Positions 1 through 9,709 of a stretch of 64,000 nt of DNA are shown here, piece after piece; the stretch's first letter is position 1; every line of letters begins with the position of its first letter. Made by a program: the position numbers and the translations under genes. Source of the DNA: Bacteroidota bacterium (GTDB lineage Bacteria; Bacteroidota; Bacteroidia; AKYH767-A; OLB10). The DNA is taken from NCBI GenBank assembly GCA_016721435.1, contig JADKIC010000010.1, positions 1-64,000 on the forward strand, in the 5' to 3' direction. The notes below the pieces were generated by a model that did no database searches, was not told the origin of the DNA, and saw nothing but the letters and a program-made list of their open reading frames with translations.

Positions 1-259
1 AGATTCGCGCATGATGAGGTAATTCCTTGCCGTCAACAGTAATTTCTGTTCCTGCATATTTGCCATACAATACGGTATCGCCCACTTTTACGGTCAATGG
101 TTCATCTTTCTTTCCATTTCCAACTGCGATAACGGTACCTTTCTGCGGCTTTTCTTTAGCAGTGTCAGGTATAATGAGTCCGCTGGCGGTTTTTTCTTCG
201 GCCGGTGATACTTCTACAATCACACGGTCAGCTAATCAGTTTGGTTTTAATTTGCTCAT
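1..259 (-). CDS. groES: Co-chaperonin GroES (partial, disrupted)
   Basis: GroES is the seven-membered lid of the GroEL folding chamber in the cytosol. The minus-strand reading from the ATG at 257-259 gives MSKLKP, then ADRVIVEVSPAEEKTASG, IIPDTAKEKPQKGTV and KVGDTVLYGKYAGTEI, an unmistakable GroES. The gene runs off the left edge, and groEL would be expected just outside. Two defects are visible. Six extra bases after KLKP introduce an in-frame TGA at about codon 8. One extra T near base 22 shifts the end, and removing it restores the usual EYLIMRES ending. Both look like sequence errors because the rest of the protein is intact. It lies downstream of secG, separated by a terminator hairpin. 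Confidence 0.9.
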
Positions 260-360
260 ATTGCTTGAGTTTATTTAGGTTTATATTAAATGAATTTTTA
301 GTGGAAACAATTTCCGAAACCACGCTTGTAGCTATTATGCCAATCGCCTATTCAATAAAA

Positions 361-404
361 AATGCTGTCATAATTTCCTTTAAGGAGATTCTGACAGCAT
401 TTTC
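361..404 (-). terminator. Hairpin terminator between secG and groES
   Basis: A perfect 10-bp inverted repeat (AATGCTGTCA at 361-370, TGACAGCATT at 392-401) has an A-run on one side and a T-run on the other, so it could work in both directions. The loop contains a smaller palindrome (TCCTTTAAGGA). It follows the secG stop on the minus strand and would separate the secG-containing operon from groES. That implies a groES promoter in 260-360, where I found no clear consensus. Confidence 0.75.
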
Positions 405-444
405 CGAACGAGATGCAACGACAAGCTGTCAGTGCAATTCGTAT

Positions 445-815
445 TTATTGAGCCGGAGCCGGAGCAGCAGGTTGAGCTTGTCCACCCGCCGGAGCAGCAC
501 CACCCGGAGCAGGTGCAGGACCTGATGGCACGGGAGTATTCTGAATTTGTTCTTCAATAACGGAAGCGTTACCGGTAGAGGTATTTCTGGGCAACACAAA
601 ATTTCCGATCATCGCCAGCACGAGCATGGAGATCGCAAAACCCCAGGTTAGTTTTCGAAAGGGAAATCGGGTAGTTTGGTTTTTATAACCTGATTTTAGG
701 ATGCAAAACCGGAAGCCAATCCGCCGCCTTTTGAATTTTGAACCAATACAACAACGCCAAGCAGGAAGCTAGAAACAATAATAAGGAGGATGATGATAAG
801 TGTAAACAGATTGCT
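445..815 (-). CDS. secG: Preprotein translocase subunit SecG (frameshifted)
   Basis: SecG is the small accessory subunit of the SecYEG inner-membrane channel. Reading the minus strand across frames gives an N-terminal membrane helix (NLFTLIIILLIIVSSFLLG), the family signature VVVLVQNSKGGGLASGFAS, and a second helix followed by MLVLAMIGNFVLPR. The tail is rich in Ala, Pro, Gly and Gln, as in other Bacteroidota SecG proteins. A stop-bearing frameshift lies at about 690-700, between the two helices, and the initiator ATG near 815 is not clean, so the start is approximate. It follows the TPR-like gene by about 10 bases and ends at a terminator. Confidence 0.8.
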
Positions 816-825
816 ACTCAGGAAT

Positions 826-2499
826 TTAGTTTTTCTTCAATTCTTCAATGAGGCTGCAAGAAGTAACGCGGCTTTTTCAGGGAATTTCAAGCAATTTTTC
901 ATAAACAAATGGCCTTCTGGAAATTCCGCGCTGATTCCTCAAATCACAAGTGTCTCAGAAATAATGTCATCGGGTTCCTGGACACTCTTCTTAGCCATAT
1001 TGACCGGACTATAAAACGTACTTTTAGATGGAGTAATCCTCGGTTCTTGCTTTATAAACTTGTCGATCCAGTTCCCCTGACGGCTTTTTCGGCTTAGGCG
1101 GATCGGTGTCAACAAGGAAGGATCCGGGATCGGACGCTTTCAGGGATCAACGAAGTATCCGAAGGGGATGTTTCGTCCATCGCCAGTTTATGAAGGAACT
1201 TTCGAGCGAAGTGATCCGGAAGGAGGAACGACTTGCTCCGCCTGAGGTGGTAAGCTCAGCAGGGGCGTGACGGTGTTCAATTTTGAAGAGATTGCTCAGG
1301 GTTTTCCAGTAATATCCGGCTGTTTGGATGCTGTTGGGGTGCCACTTTTTTATAAATCAGTTTCGGCGCCGTAAAGTTGTAGGTAATTAGGTTCACCTTC
1401 TTCCGGAGAATGTTGTGCTTCGACCGGAAAGGATGTCGGTAGAAGGAGGTGCAGGTTGATCCACCGGATTTTCTACCGAAAGCAATGGGTGTTTGCTTTT
1501 TCTGAAATAGAAATTTCGTTGGTTACCTGAGCGTGTCCAAAGAAGAAGGTGTTGCGGGAGTAAAAGCTCGCCGGAGAATGCATTGAAGGGCAATGTTCCC
1601 GGGAGTATCTGCTGCGGGAGATGCATTGGATTTTCTTTCAAGGCGATTCAAGTCGCGGAGGGTCTTTGCGGTGGCTGTGTTTAATTTCGGCCCGTTCGCT
1701 GAAGGAATGAATTTCAGTACCATGCTCCGAGTAATCTACACCTTCATTTTATGAGATGTTCCGGAAGAAGAACTTGATTTCTTTTTCGTAGCAAAGGTGC
1801 TGCTGCGATAGCGCTCTCCCGCTGTAATTCGCGTTGATGCAGATTCACATCGGCCTTCGGATTTTCTGCAAAATAATCTCTTACTGCTTCAATCGGACTT
1901 CCTGCAGACTTTCATTGATGATACTCTGCTAATGGATCCGCATCTTCATTTTCCGGAACCGCCTCCTCGCCGTTGCTGGCACGGCTCCGCAGTGGATGCG
2001 ATCAAACGTTCCGTCACGATATCCTGTGCAGAGAGCTCCTGCTTTTCATTCCGGATCTCTTCAATAGATTCTTTTTCCTCATGAACTATCTCCTCTTCAC
2101 CCGCGATAATCGATTCGGTTTGCTCCATACTTTCTGATGGTTCATACCGCTCTAGATGCGTTACCTCTTCATTCAGCACTTCAATTTCCTCTTCTGTAAG
2201 AGGAGATTCTTCCACCAGAACATAGAGGTCATCAACAGTACTACTTTCAAAAATTTCAGCGTGGGCCGGGAGTGGCTGCTGATGGATAAACTGAAAAACC
2301 CGGGTACGGTCGGGGCATAAGCAGCTGTGACCCGCGGTTCCCAGGCGTAGTGTACCATCTCCAGATCATGAAACATATAAATAAATATAACGCAGGGGCT
2401 GGCAATAGAAATTGATTGAGTAAACTGCAATCGCTTCCACGGAACTTGCATAGCGGCTTCCGGTTTGCGGATGAGTTCGAAGAATTGTTCTTTCGTCAT
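826..2499 (-). CDS. Acidic TPR-like conserved protein between lptE and secG (multiple frameshifts)
   Basis: The start is the ATG of MTKEQFFELIRKPEAA at 2497-2499, which overlaps the lptE stop (TAATG). Pieces recovered across frames are PLRYIYL and LEMVHYA, then RVTAAYAPDRTRVFQFIHQQ, then a Glu-rich segment (LTEEEIEVLNEEVTHLERYE) spanning about 1950-2215. The C-terminus resembles a tetratricopeptide unit (ETLV, PEGHLF, FPEKAALL) and stops at 826. I recognise this as the conserved Bacteroidota gene that commonly sits between lptE and secG; its function is not established. About 558 codons are expected. At least five frame changes are needed, so the internal sequence is unreliable, especially 1000-1900. 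Confidence 0.6.
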
Positions 2500-3004
2500 T
2501 ACCAGATTGCTCACGAATTTAATGAAAATATCATCCACTAACTGCCGGTTAATTTCATCTATCAGCGTGGCTTCTTCTTCTGATAAACTCTTCTGACTAT
2601 CGTAGTCGGCGTAGCGTGTAAAAGTAGTTTCAAAATTTTGTTTGTCGTCCTTCGTATTCGTAAATTTCACCAATACACTGATGGTTAACCGGTTTAATGC
2701 AGCGGTTTTGTGTCCCTGAATAGCCACCGGACTCGCTTTATAATCACTGATGTATCCTTCGCCGTGCAAATCGCCGTCTCTTTCCACCTGCCTCCGACTT
2801 CGTTTGCGAGATGAAACGCTCTTTAATTTTTTCCGTGATCGCCTGACTCAGCGGCAGCTGAACCAATGAAGCCCGATTGGGAAAATACTGTACTGAAAAT
2901 GTCTTCACCTCAGAGCGAGATCGACGCACCGGTGAAGCCCGCGAAGCCCAACCAGACCAGGTCAGGGGAAATTAAAGGTTATACAAACCTACGGCGTTCT
3001 TCAT
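2499..3004 (-). CDS. lptE: LptE-family LPS-assembly lipoprotein (frameshifted)
   Basis: LptE plugs the outer-membrane LptD barrel that inserts lipopolysaccharide. The minus strand reads GFTGAS, then EVKTFSVQYFPNRASLVQ, LSQAITEKIKERFISQTK, GYISDYKASPVAIQGHKTAA and a C-terminus DDIFIKFVSN, the usual Bacteroidota LptE layout. The likely start is the ATG at 3004, inside the 3' end of the sigma-54 activator gene, giving about 168 codons, normal for the family. Frameshifts lie near 2960, near 2790 and just before the stop, where one extra base precedes TAATG. The lipobox Cys expected before GFTGAS is not readable because of the damage. The overlap with both neighbours suggests one translationally coupled transcript. 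Confidence 0.75.
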
Positions 3005-4196
3005 CCTTGATCTGATATTCGTTAATTTTTCGGTAGAGTGTGCGCTCCAAAATACCGAGTTCCTTCGCGGCTTCTTTTCGCTTGCCTTGTGTCGCTCGAT
3101 GGCTTTACGGATCATCTCTTTTTCTTTATCCGAGAGCGACAAAGATTCATCTTCCACTTCTTCGTGCGCTTCAATCTTATAGGGCTTGGTGCTTGAGTTC
3201 GCCCGATTGCGTTTCAATGATCTGAGGTTCATCCATACGATAAAGTTCATGCTCAAAGGCATCCTGTTCCTGCACTCTTACGGGATTATTTCCCATCAAA
3301 GTCGCCACCACTTTTTCATTTCAGTGAGATCTTTTTCATGTCGAAAAAGCACTTTATATAGCAATTCTCTTTCAGGAAAAATCTCCACCGCTCTTCACTT
3401 CATCACGGGACCATCGGCAAGGTCTTCCGTTTTCCTGAGGAAGATATTTCATTAAAACATCGGCTGTAATCTCTTTCTTCTGTTCCAGAATCGACAATTG
3501 TTCCGTCCATTTTTAACTGACGCACATTTTTCCGCAACCAGTAATCTACTAACAATTGTGCTTCCGGCTGGAGATGAATCACCGGCATTTTATATTTATC
3601 GGCAAAGTCAACAGCAAATTTCCGGAAGAGCAGAAGGCAACATCTTCCTTTCTGTCGCGCAGTGGAGGGAACATGAATCGGTACAGTATTTAAGCGGTAA
3701 TACTCGTCCTCCTGAAACGACCACCTTTTTCAATCGCTTCCCGGAATATTCACATTGCTCGCGGCCACCACGCACATCTGTTTTGCGCCCTGCTCGATCC
3801 ACGCGGATAAATTCGCCCGTCTCCAACACGTAAAAGACGTACCTGCGTCGTGAGGGGGTTCGGCCACTTCATCTGAATGTTTGCCGTTTACCTTCAAAAT
3901 ACCTTTTCGGGCTTCACATGCGCTCCGGTAAATGATCCTTTCTCATGACCAAAAAGTTCAGAGTCGATGGTGCCTTCAGGAATAGCGCCGCAATTGACAG
4001 CGATATTCGGACCATGTTTACGGCTACTGAGGAAATGAATAATTTGCGGAAAAATTTCTTTACCCGTTCCACTTTCACCGGTAATCAATACAGAAAGATC
4101 AGTTGGTGCTACCTGGAAAGCAATGTGATCAGATATGATCTAACTGCAAGGAAGTACTGATAATGGGAAATCTATTTTTATATCCTGTATCATCAT
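2979..4196 (-). CDS. Sigma-54-dependent transcriptional activator (AAA+ and Fis-type HTH, frameshifted)
   Basis: This enhancer-binding protein remodels sigma-54 RNA polymerase using ATP. Seen across frames are the Walker A GESGTGKE (about 4070), VNCGAIPEGTIDSELFGHEK, and the sigma-54 contact loop in the form GSFTGAH. Further on are LETGEFIRV, KTDVR, and a C-terminal Fis-like helix-turn-helix region (KEKEMIRKAIERH ... EYQIKDEERRRFV). The start is one of the paired ATGs at 4191-4196. There is no N-terminal receiver domain, so it is a short, orphan-type activator of about 406 codons. At least five frame breaks are present. It is followed immediately by lptE, so it is probably co-transcribed with the envelope genes, although its targets are unknown. 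Confidence 0.85.
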
Positions 4197-4572
4197 CTTT
4201 TCTAATAAAATTTTAATGCTTTGGAGAGTGTAGCTCCGTCGTATTGTAAGTTACCAGCTTCCGGCTACCGGCTACCGGCTACCAGCTTGCGGTGAGAGGA
4301 GCCGCTCTTCATCACTGATAAGTCTCTTGGGAGAACTGAAGCCTCGCGACTTCTATTACCGGCTGCAAGCTACCAGCTTCGGGCTGTGGGTTTTTAGGGA
4401 GGAGTTGAGCTTAGCCTTGAAGTGATATAGTTTTTTGGTAAGACTCATTCTGTATTCTCAAACTGCATTGCCGGCCGTCAGGTAAGTTCTTAATTCTCGA
4501 TTTCTAATTCCCAATTCCTAATTCCCAATTCCCAATTCTAATTCTGATCCAGTAGCTATCAGGTTTGAATTC
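4197..4572. repeat. Intergenic low-complexity repeats between miaB and the sigma-54 activator
   Basis: There is no gene in this stretch. Two kinds of simple repeat fill it. CCGGCTA repeats with CTACCAGCTT words occur at 4250-4290 and again, partly inverted in order, at 4356-4386. A run of degenerate TAATTCC/CAATTCC units occupies about 4490-4545. The AATTC-type run resembles short interspersed repeats common in intergenic regions of uncultured Bacteroidota. No terminator hairpin or promoter stands out. Confidence 0.6.
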
Positions 4573-6029
4573 TTAATTCTGAATTTCTCCAATCAGTGTT
4601 GCTGTTGTGCAATGTGATCTAACGTTGACATAATCGCCGGGTTGAAGATTGCCTTTCGGGAAAACCACCACTGATTTCTGCGAGTTTCTGCCGTGTTACA
4701 TATCGGTAGATTTCTTGGAGACACCTTCCGACAAGACACGAGAACTTTTTCCAACGGCTTTCATTGTGTTTCGGCAGAAAGTTGTCTTTGGAAGTCCACA
4801 ATTTCCTGTAATCGTCTGCTCTTTACTTCTTCCGGGAATATCATCGGTGAATTTTTTTTCTGCTGCTGTTCCCGGTCGTTCGGAATATTTGAACATGTAG
4901 GAGAAATCATATCCCGCCCATTCCATGAGACTGAGTGTATCCTGATGTTCTTCTTCTGTCTCGCCGCAAAAGCCACTGATGATATCGGTACTTATGCCGC
5001 ATTCCGGAATGATTCTGCGTATGGATTCGATGCGTTGGATATAATCTTCACTGGTATAGCCCCGGTTCATTCGTTCAAGTACATTCGAGGAGTTCCCCGA
5101 CTTGAACCGGCAGATGGATGTACCCCAAATATTTTCATATTTCGCGATCACGTGGAGGACGGCATCTGTCATATCCGCAGATTGCTGGTCGAGAAGCGTA
5201 TTTGCAGATCGGGATGGACACCCGCCACCATTTCCATGGTCGGCGAAGGTGGTGAAGCGCTGTTGTTCTTCCGCAGGCAGAGTTCATGATGCAGCGCTTT
5301 CTGAGACGTGTCTGCTTCCAGTTCTTTCGTCCGCCACCCCACCAGAATAGGAATCACGTTCTGTCCCAATAAGTCACTTCGATAGCCGTTTTCAAAAGCT
5401 GTTTTGCTTCTTCAATAATAGATTCCGGATCGGCTGCGTTCACGTCCACGCGTAAAGGAACGACACAGAAAGGAGCACATATTATCGCAGCCCCGCATAA
5501 TCGAGATGAACGCCGTAACGCCATTCGAGCTCAACCGCACCGGACTGATATCCGCATAGGTTTCCTCTCTCGACAATAAAACATTCACGGCTTTCTGTCC
5601 ACCTTCCACTTTTTCGATCAGGTGGAGGAGGTCGCGGTAGGAGTCGGGGCCGCCACGATATCCACTAACTTTCTTCTTCGAGTAATTTCGATTTCAACCG
5701 TTCCGCCATGCAGCCGAGTACGCCCACGATCAATCCCGGTTTGGCCCGCTTCGCCTTCTTAAAGTCATGCAAGCGGGTACGGACACGTTGTTCGGCATTA
5801 TCACGAATGGCGCAGGTATTAATAAAATCACATCAGCCTCGTTATAATCGCGGGTCGTTTCAAATCCACCCTGGGTGAGAATAGATGCAACGATCTCACT
5901 GTCAGAGAAATTCATAGCGCAGCCATAACTCTCCAGGAACAATTTTTTACCCGATGAAGCCGCCGTTTCCAGCAAGATGGCTTCACCCTGACGCTTTTCG
6001 TCGATTACCTTATTTCCTTCGTGTAACAT
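4573..6029 (-). CDS. miaB: tRNA-2-methylthio-N6-dimethylallyladenosine synthase MiaB (frameshifted)
   Basis: MiaB is a radical-SAM methylthiotransferase that modifies i6A37 of tRNAs reading UNN codons. The N-terminal UPF0004 domain reads KKLFLESYGCAMNFSDSE, VASILTQGGFETT and YNEADVIL. The radical-SAM cluster motif is RGCDNMCSFC at about 5465-5500, preceded by EETYADISPVRLSSNGV. The central part retains YTSEDYIQRIESIRRIIPEC and GISTDIISGFCGETEEEHQD, and the TRAM-like end reads GDYVNV ... ATLIGEIQN before the stop at 4573. The ATG at 6029 is preceded by a good promoter. The span gives about 485 codons, the usual MiaB size. At least six frameshifts split it into overlapping fragments. Confidence 0.92.
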
Positions 6030-6045
6030 GATTAATTTGGGGTAG

Positions 6046-6078
6046 CAAAGATAGGAAAAAAAGAGACGATGCTGACAA
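6046..6078 (-). promoter_or_regulatory. Bacteroidota-type promoter for the miaB operon
   Basis: On the minus strand TTG (6076-6078) is followed after 22 bases by TATCTTTG (6046-6053). This matches the Bacteroidota sigma factor consensus TTG-N17-23-TAnnTTTG. The miaB ATG lies 16 bases downstream of the box. It is the only promoter in the window in which I see both elements at permitted spacing. Confidence 0.7.
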
Positions 6079-6399
6079 TATGGCAGGAGAAATTTTGGAC
6101 TTTTTAGACTTGGTTGGTTAGATACTATTTTTAGTTCTCAAAATGATTTTATTTGAAAATTTGAAAATGGGTTGATTTGAAGATGCGAAGATGTGATGAT
6201 GCCGAGCTGAGTGAATTTGATCGTGGGACTTGTGAAGGGATGAATGATGATGTGATTATTGATGAATGGGATGGAGGATGGTATCCTCTTTAGGTTAGAA
6301 GTCCACACTTTGGGAAACCTGAAAGATTAAAGGTAGGAACGCGGATTAAACGAGTTTGGCGTTTTCGCGGATGGGAATAGATGAAGGGTGAGATTAAAA
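6079..6399. other. Intergenic stretch with GA/T-rich low-complexity sequence
   Basis: There is no convincing gene here. The plus strand carries degenerate GATTTGAAAATTTGAAAATG and GATGCGAAGATGTGATGATG words at about 6145-6205, another type of simple interspersed repeat. Bases 6290-6399 are read through by the surface protein gene to the right only because that gene is frameshifted at its natural stop. I see no clear terminator. Confidence 0.4.
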
Positions 6400-9300
6400 T
6401 TAATACAATCACCTTCCCCGAAATATTATCCTTTTCAGTGATCAAATTCACGATATAAATTCCGGCGTTCAATCCTTTGACGGGGATTTCCAGGTTGAGT
6501 TTTCCGGCGGTAATTTCATGGGAGGGTTGTTGGTAGATGATTCTTCCGCTGAGATCCATTAAGCGCAATTGGCCATGGGTGCCCGGAGTTTTTCGGCGTG
6601 GAGGAGAATGTTTTCTGATGAAGGGATATAACGGGTTTGGAAAATGACATCGGCAGCAATGGAAGAGGGGAGTCCGACGGTAGAGAAGGTGTAACAGGCG
6701 GAGGTGTCGATGCAATTGCCATAGGTGACTGCGACGGCGTAGCTGCCGGATTTGTGGGCTGAAAGGTAGAATTTGTTGCTCCATTTATCGCCGTATTATT
6801 TCCGCAATCGATCCATTGATAAGTTGAGCCGCTCGCTGTGGTTTGTAAGGTAGATGAAATTTGTGAAACGATGTTTGTGATTACGGGTGTAACAGTTAAT
6901 TGTAATTCGATAATTGAATCGCAACCATTACTATTCAAAAGTGAATCAAAATAAACACCGGATTGATGAAGATAGGCACTTCCAAATAAAATCGAATCAT
7001 TCGAGCATATGGTTTGTGCTTGTTGAGTATAGTTCGCATTGATAATATCTAAATTTAATGTAATAACAGAGTCGCAGCCGAATACGGATGGCAAGGAATC
7101 AAATATATACCCGCCTGATAAAGATATACCTCCAAAAACAGGGAGTCGTTTGTACAAATATTTTCAGATCGCTGAATATTGTAAGCGTTGTTTATAATCA
7201 GGTCCAGAACTACGATAGAATCGCATCGGACGCATTCGTTAATGTATCATTATAAACTCCGGTAAGTGATAATTGCTGTCCATTGAAATTATAAAATCTC
7301 CATCACAAATTGATCCTGAAAGATAGCTAGCTGATGAATTAATAGTTAAATTAAGAAGGATTGTTGAGTCGCAGCCATTTGCAGTAATAAATCGTTGAAC
7401 ATGATTGCCACTGGTGGAATATGTAATACCATTTAATTGAAAATTCAGACTATTGCATATTGTAGCATTTATAATTGTTGGAGGAATCGAACAATTGATA
7501 AGCGTGTTGGCGGTGGTGTTTGTGATTATGGGTGCATTAAAATCAAAGAAAATATTTGCGGTGTTTTCAATCGTGCTTCCAATAGCCAAACTATCCTTCG
7601 CACGAATTTTAAATTGAATATATCCATGACTTCCCGGTTCATTCGAATTACTGTCCGGCAAATGGATATTGGGAAAACTAAATTTTAATAAGCCGTCCTG
7701 ATAAATTTGAGTGATCGGTTGGTGGCTGTAAGAAAGCAAAGAGAATGTGGACCACTCTAAGTAAGTACTCAATGTATCTGTGATATAAATATGCTCTGCA
7801 TCTGCAGTGCCTGTATTTTGAAAGCGTATCAGATAGGTTAGCCAGCGATCTCCGCTTATATCTAGTGTGGAAGCCGGATAAACAGATTTATCATTAGGGT
7901 CATAACTTCCTACAACAGTAAAACATTGTGAAAAAGTAATTATTGCTATAATTTAATTCTGCTGCAGAGGTGGAAATTGAAACCTGAATGCAAATTTGAT
8001 TTCCCAATGTTGCATTTGTATCTACCAAAATGGTAAAGTTAAAATTAATGTTATTACTCATGGCTCCAAAGTCGGCAACATTATAAGTTAAAACATTTCC
8101 ATTAACGGAATCGGGAGTTAATGCACCCACTCCCGGAAAAAGATAATTGCAAGGTCCGGTAATACTGATGACTACTGTACCGCTGATTCCATTTGCACAA
8201 TTTGCGCCAAAAGTGTTAGAATAATCTCCGGCTTGAATCTTTATTTCTCTTACACTTGCCGGTCTTATATTGTTTGAATAAATAGATGTAACTGCCAAAT
8301 CTCTTGCATATTAATCCAAAATTCCGATTGTATTTCATAGAATCCACTGCAGAAATGGTGTCCGTGTAAAAGCCGGAAGAGGGACAACCAGTAGCAAAGG
8401 TAAATCCAATGTGTCGAGTTCAGTTTTGTAAAAGTCAGGAGCAAATGTGTCAAAGAAGTAATCTCCATTTGTATTGACATAGGTTTGTTGAACTAACATT
8501 CCGTTTTTATACAATTTCACTTTTTGGTTGGTAAAATATGAGCCATTATTTCCAACGATGCAATTAGTATCCGGATCAAAAAATACTTCACCTTCAATAT
8601 TCCAAAATAGCTCACAGCCGTTGGAATTAAACACATTACATATAGGAAGGGTGGTTATAAAAGGGGTGCTTGAAAATACAATTCCATAGTTTGGCACACA
8701 TTCAACTAGAGTTGCGTAGAAATTTAAATCCGTGACTTGATTTAAATCAGGAAGACAAGTTAATGGATTGTATTGGCAATAAAGCCGAATTAAAGATGAA
8801 GGTAGGTGGCAATGATGCAAGTTGGTTATATTCACACCTAAGTTCCGTTAAAGAAGTAGGTAAGGAGGGTAAAAGTGAGTTGGTTATCTTGACATCATAG
8901 CATAGTCAATGTTGAAGGCAGGTTGGGCAACAAAGTGAGTTGATTATCGCTACAGTAAAGTTCAGTTAACGATGAAGGCAAGACAGGTAAAGTAATGAGT
9001 TGGTTAAAGTCACAATTAAGATATAATAATGTCGAAGGCAATGCAGGTAAAGCAGTGAGTTGGTTAAGCCAACAATCCAAAAAAGTTAACGACGTAGGCA
9101 AGGCCGGTAAATATGTGATTTGATTACTGCCACAAGATAGATAAATTAAGGACGAAGGTAAGACAGGTAAAGATGAGAGTTGGTTAGAACTACACAGAAT
9201 ATCCTGTTATCGAACTTGGCAAGTTGGGTATAGAAGTGAGTTGATTACCCCTACAATCAAGACGAGTTAAAGAAGAAGGCAAAGGGTAAAGAAGTTAATG

Positions 9301-9690
9301 AGGTTAATCCGACAATCAAGAGTGGTTAACGATGAAGGCAAGTTGGGAAATGTAGTAATTTGGTTGTTACGACATTCCAGATAGGTTAAAGACAAAGGCA
9401 ACGGAGGCAACGTAGTAAGTTGGTTGTTGTAGCAATTCAATGAAGTGTCATTCAAAAAACTTCGATTCCCACTTAAATTAGAAATTCTTTACTACCACAT
9501 TAATATGCTTTGTACCTAATACCGCAGGACACAATGGATCAATAGAGTCGCCAACCATGCAAGAAGAGTAATATTGGTTGAGATAGGCTCTGAATACAGG
9601 ATCAGGAATATATACAGATATGCCTCTACACGAGTGTTCATGGAGAATAAGAGCATGAAAACACAAATAACTTAAGTAAAATTTTTTCAT
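6400..9690 (-). CDS. Leucine-rich-repeat surface protein with T9SS type A sorting domain, paralog A (frameshifted)
   Basis: A secreted or cell-surface protein of unknown function. In order on the minus strand it has a signal peptide (MKKF at 9690). Next come the motif IPDPVFRAYLNQYY ... CMVGDSIDPLCP and short LRRs of the form LPSSLTELYCSDNQLTLLPN (about 9450-8750). A Cys/Asp-rich domain (FNSNGCELFWNIEGEVFFD) and a duplicated surface domain (FDFNAPIITNTTANTLINC) follow. Several GCDSIIELQLTV-type units come next, then YQWIDCGNNTAINGATNS. The type A sorting domain reads LSGRIIYQQP ... GIYIVNLITEKDNISGKV. A two-base loss just before the end hides the natural stop at 6400 (compare paralog B), so the open frame runs on to 6290. 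At least eight frame breaks occur. It starts 19 bases after paralog B and is probably co-transcribed. Confidence 0.75.
6404..6850. repeat. Duplicated 3' segment of the LRR protein genes (copy A)
   Basis: This segment, encoding the QTTA..GS.YQWIDCGNN module plus the type A sorting domain, is nearly identical at DNA level to 9714-10170 at the end of paralog B. It includes the shared reverse-strand text TTATCCTTTTCAGT and TTCCGCTGAGATCCATTAAG. The other parts of the two genes are much more diverged, which suggests recent duplication or gene conversion of this end. Confidence 0.8.
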
Positions 9691-9709
9691 TTTGTCTAAA
9701 TTTTTAAAA

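Noticed and set aside
4693..5289. 198-codon plus-strand open frame opposite miaB
   Set aside because: The minus strand carries unmistakable MiaB sequence; the plus frame has no family features and is an antisense shadow.
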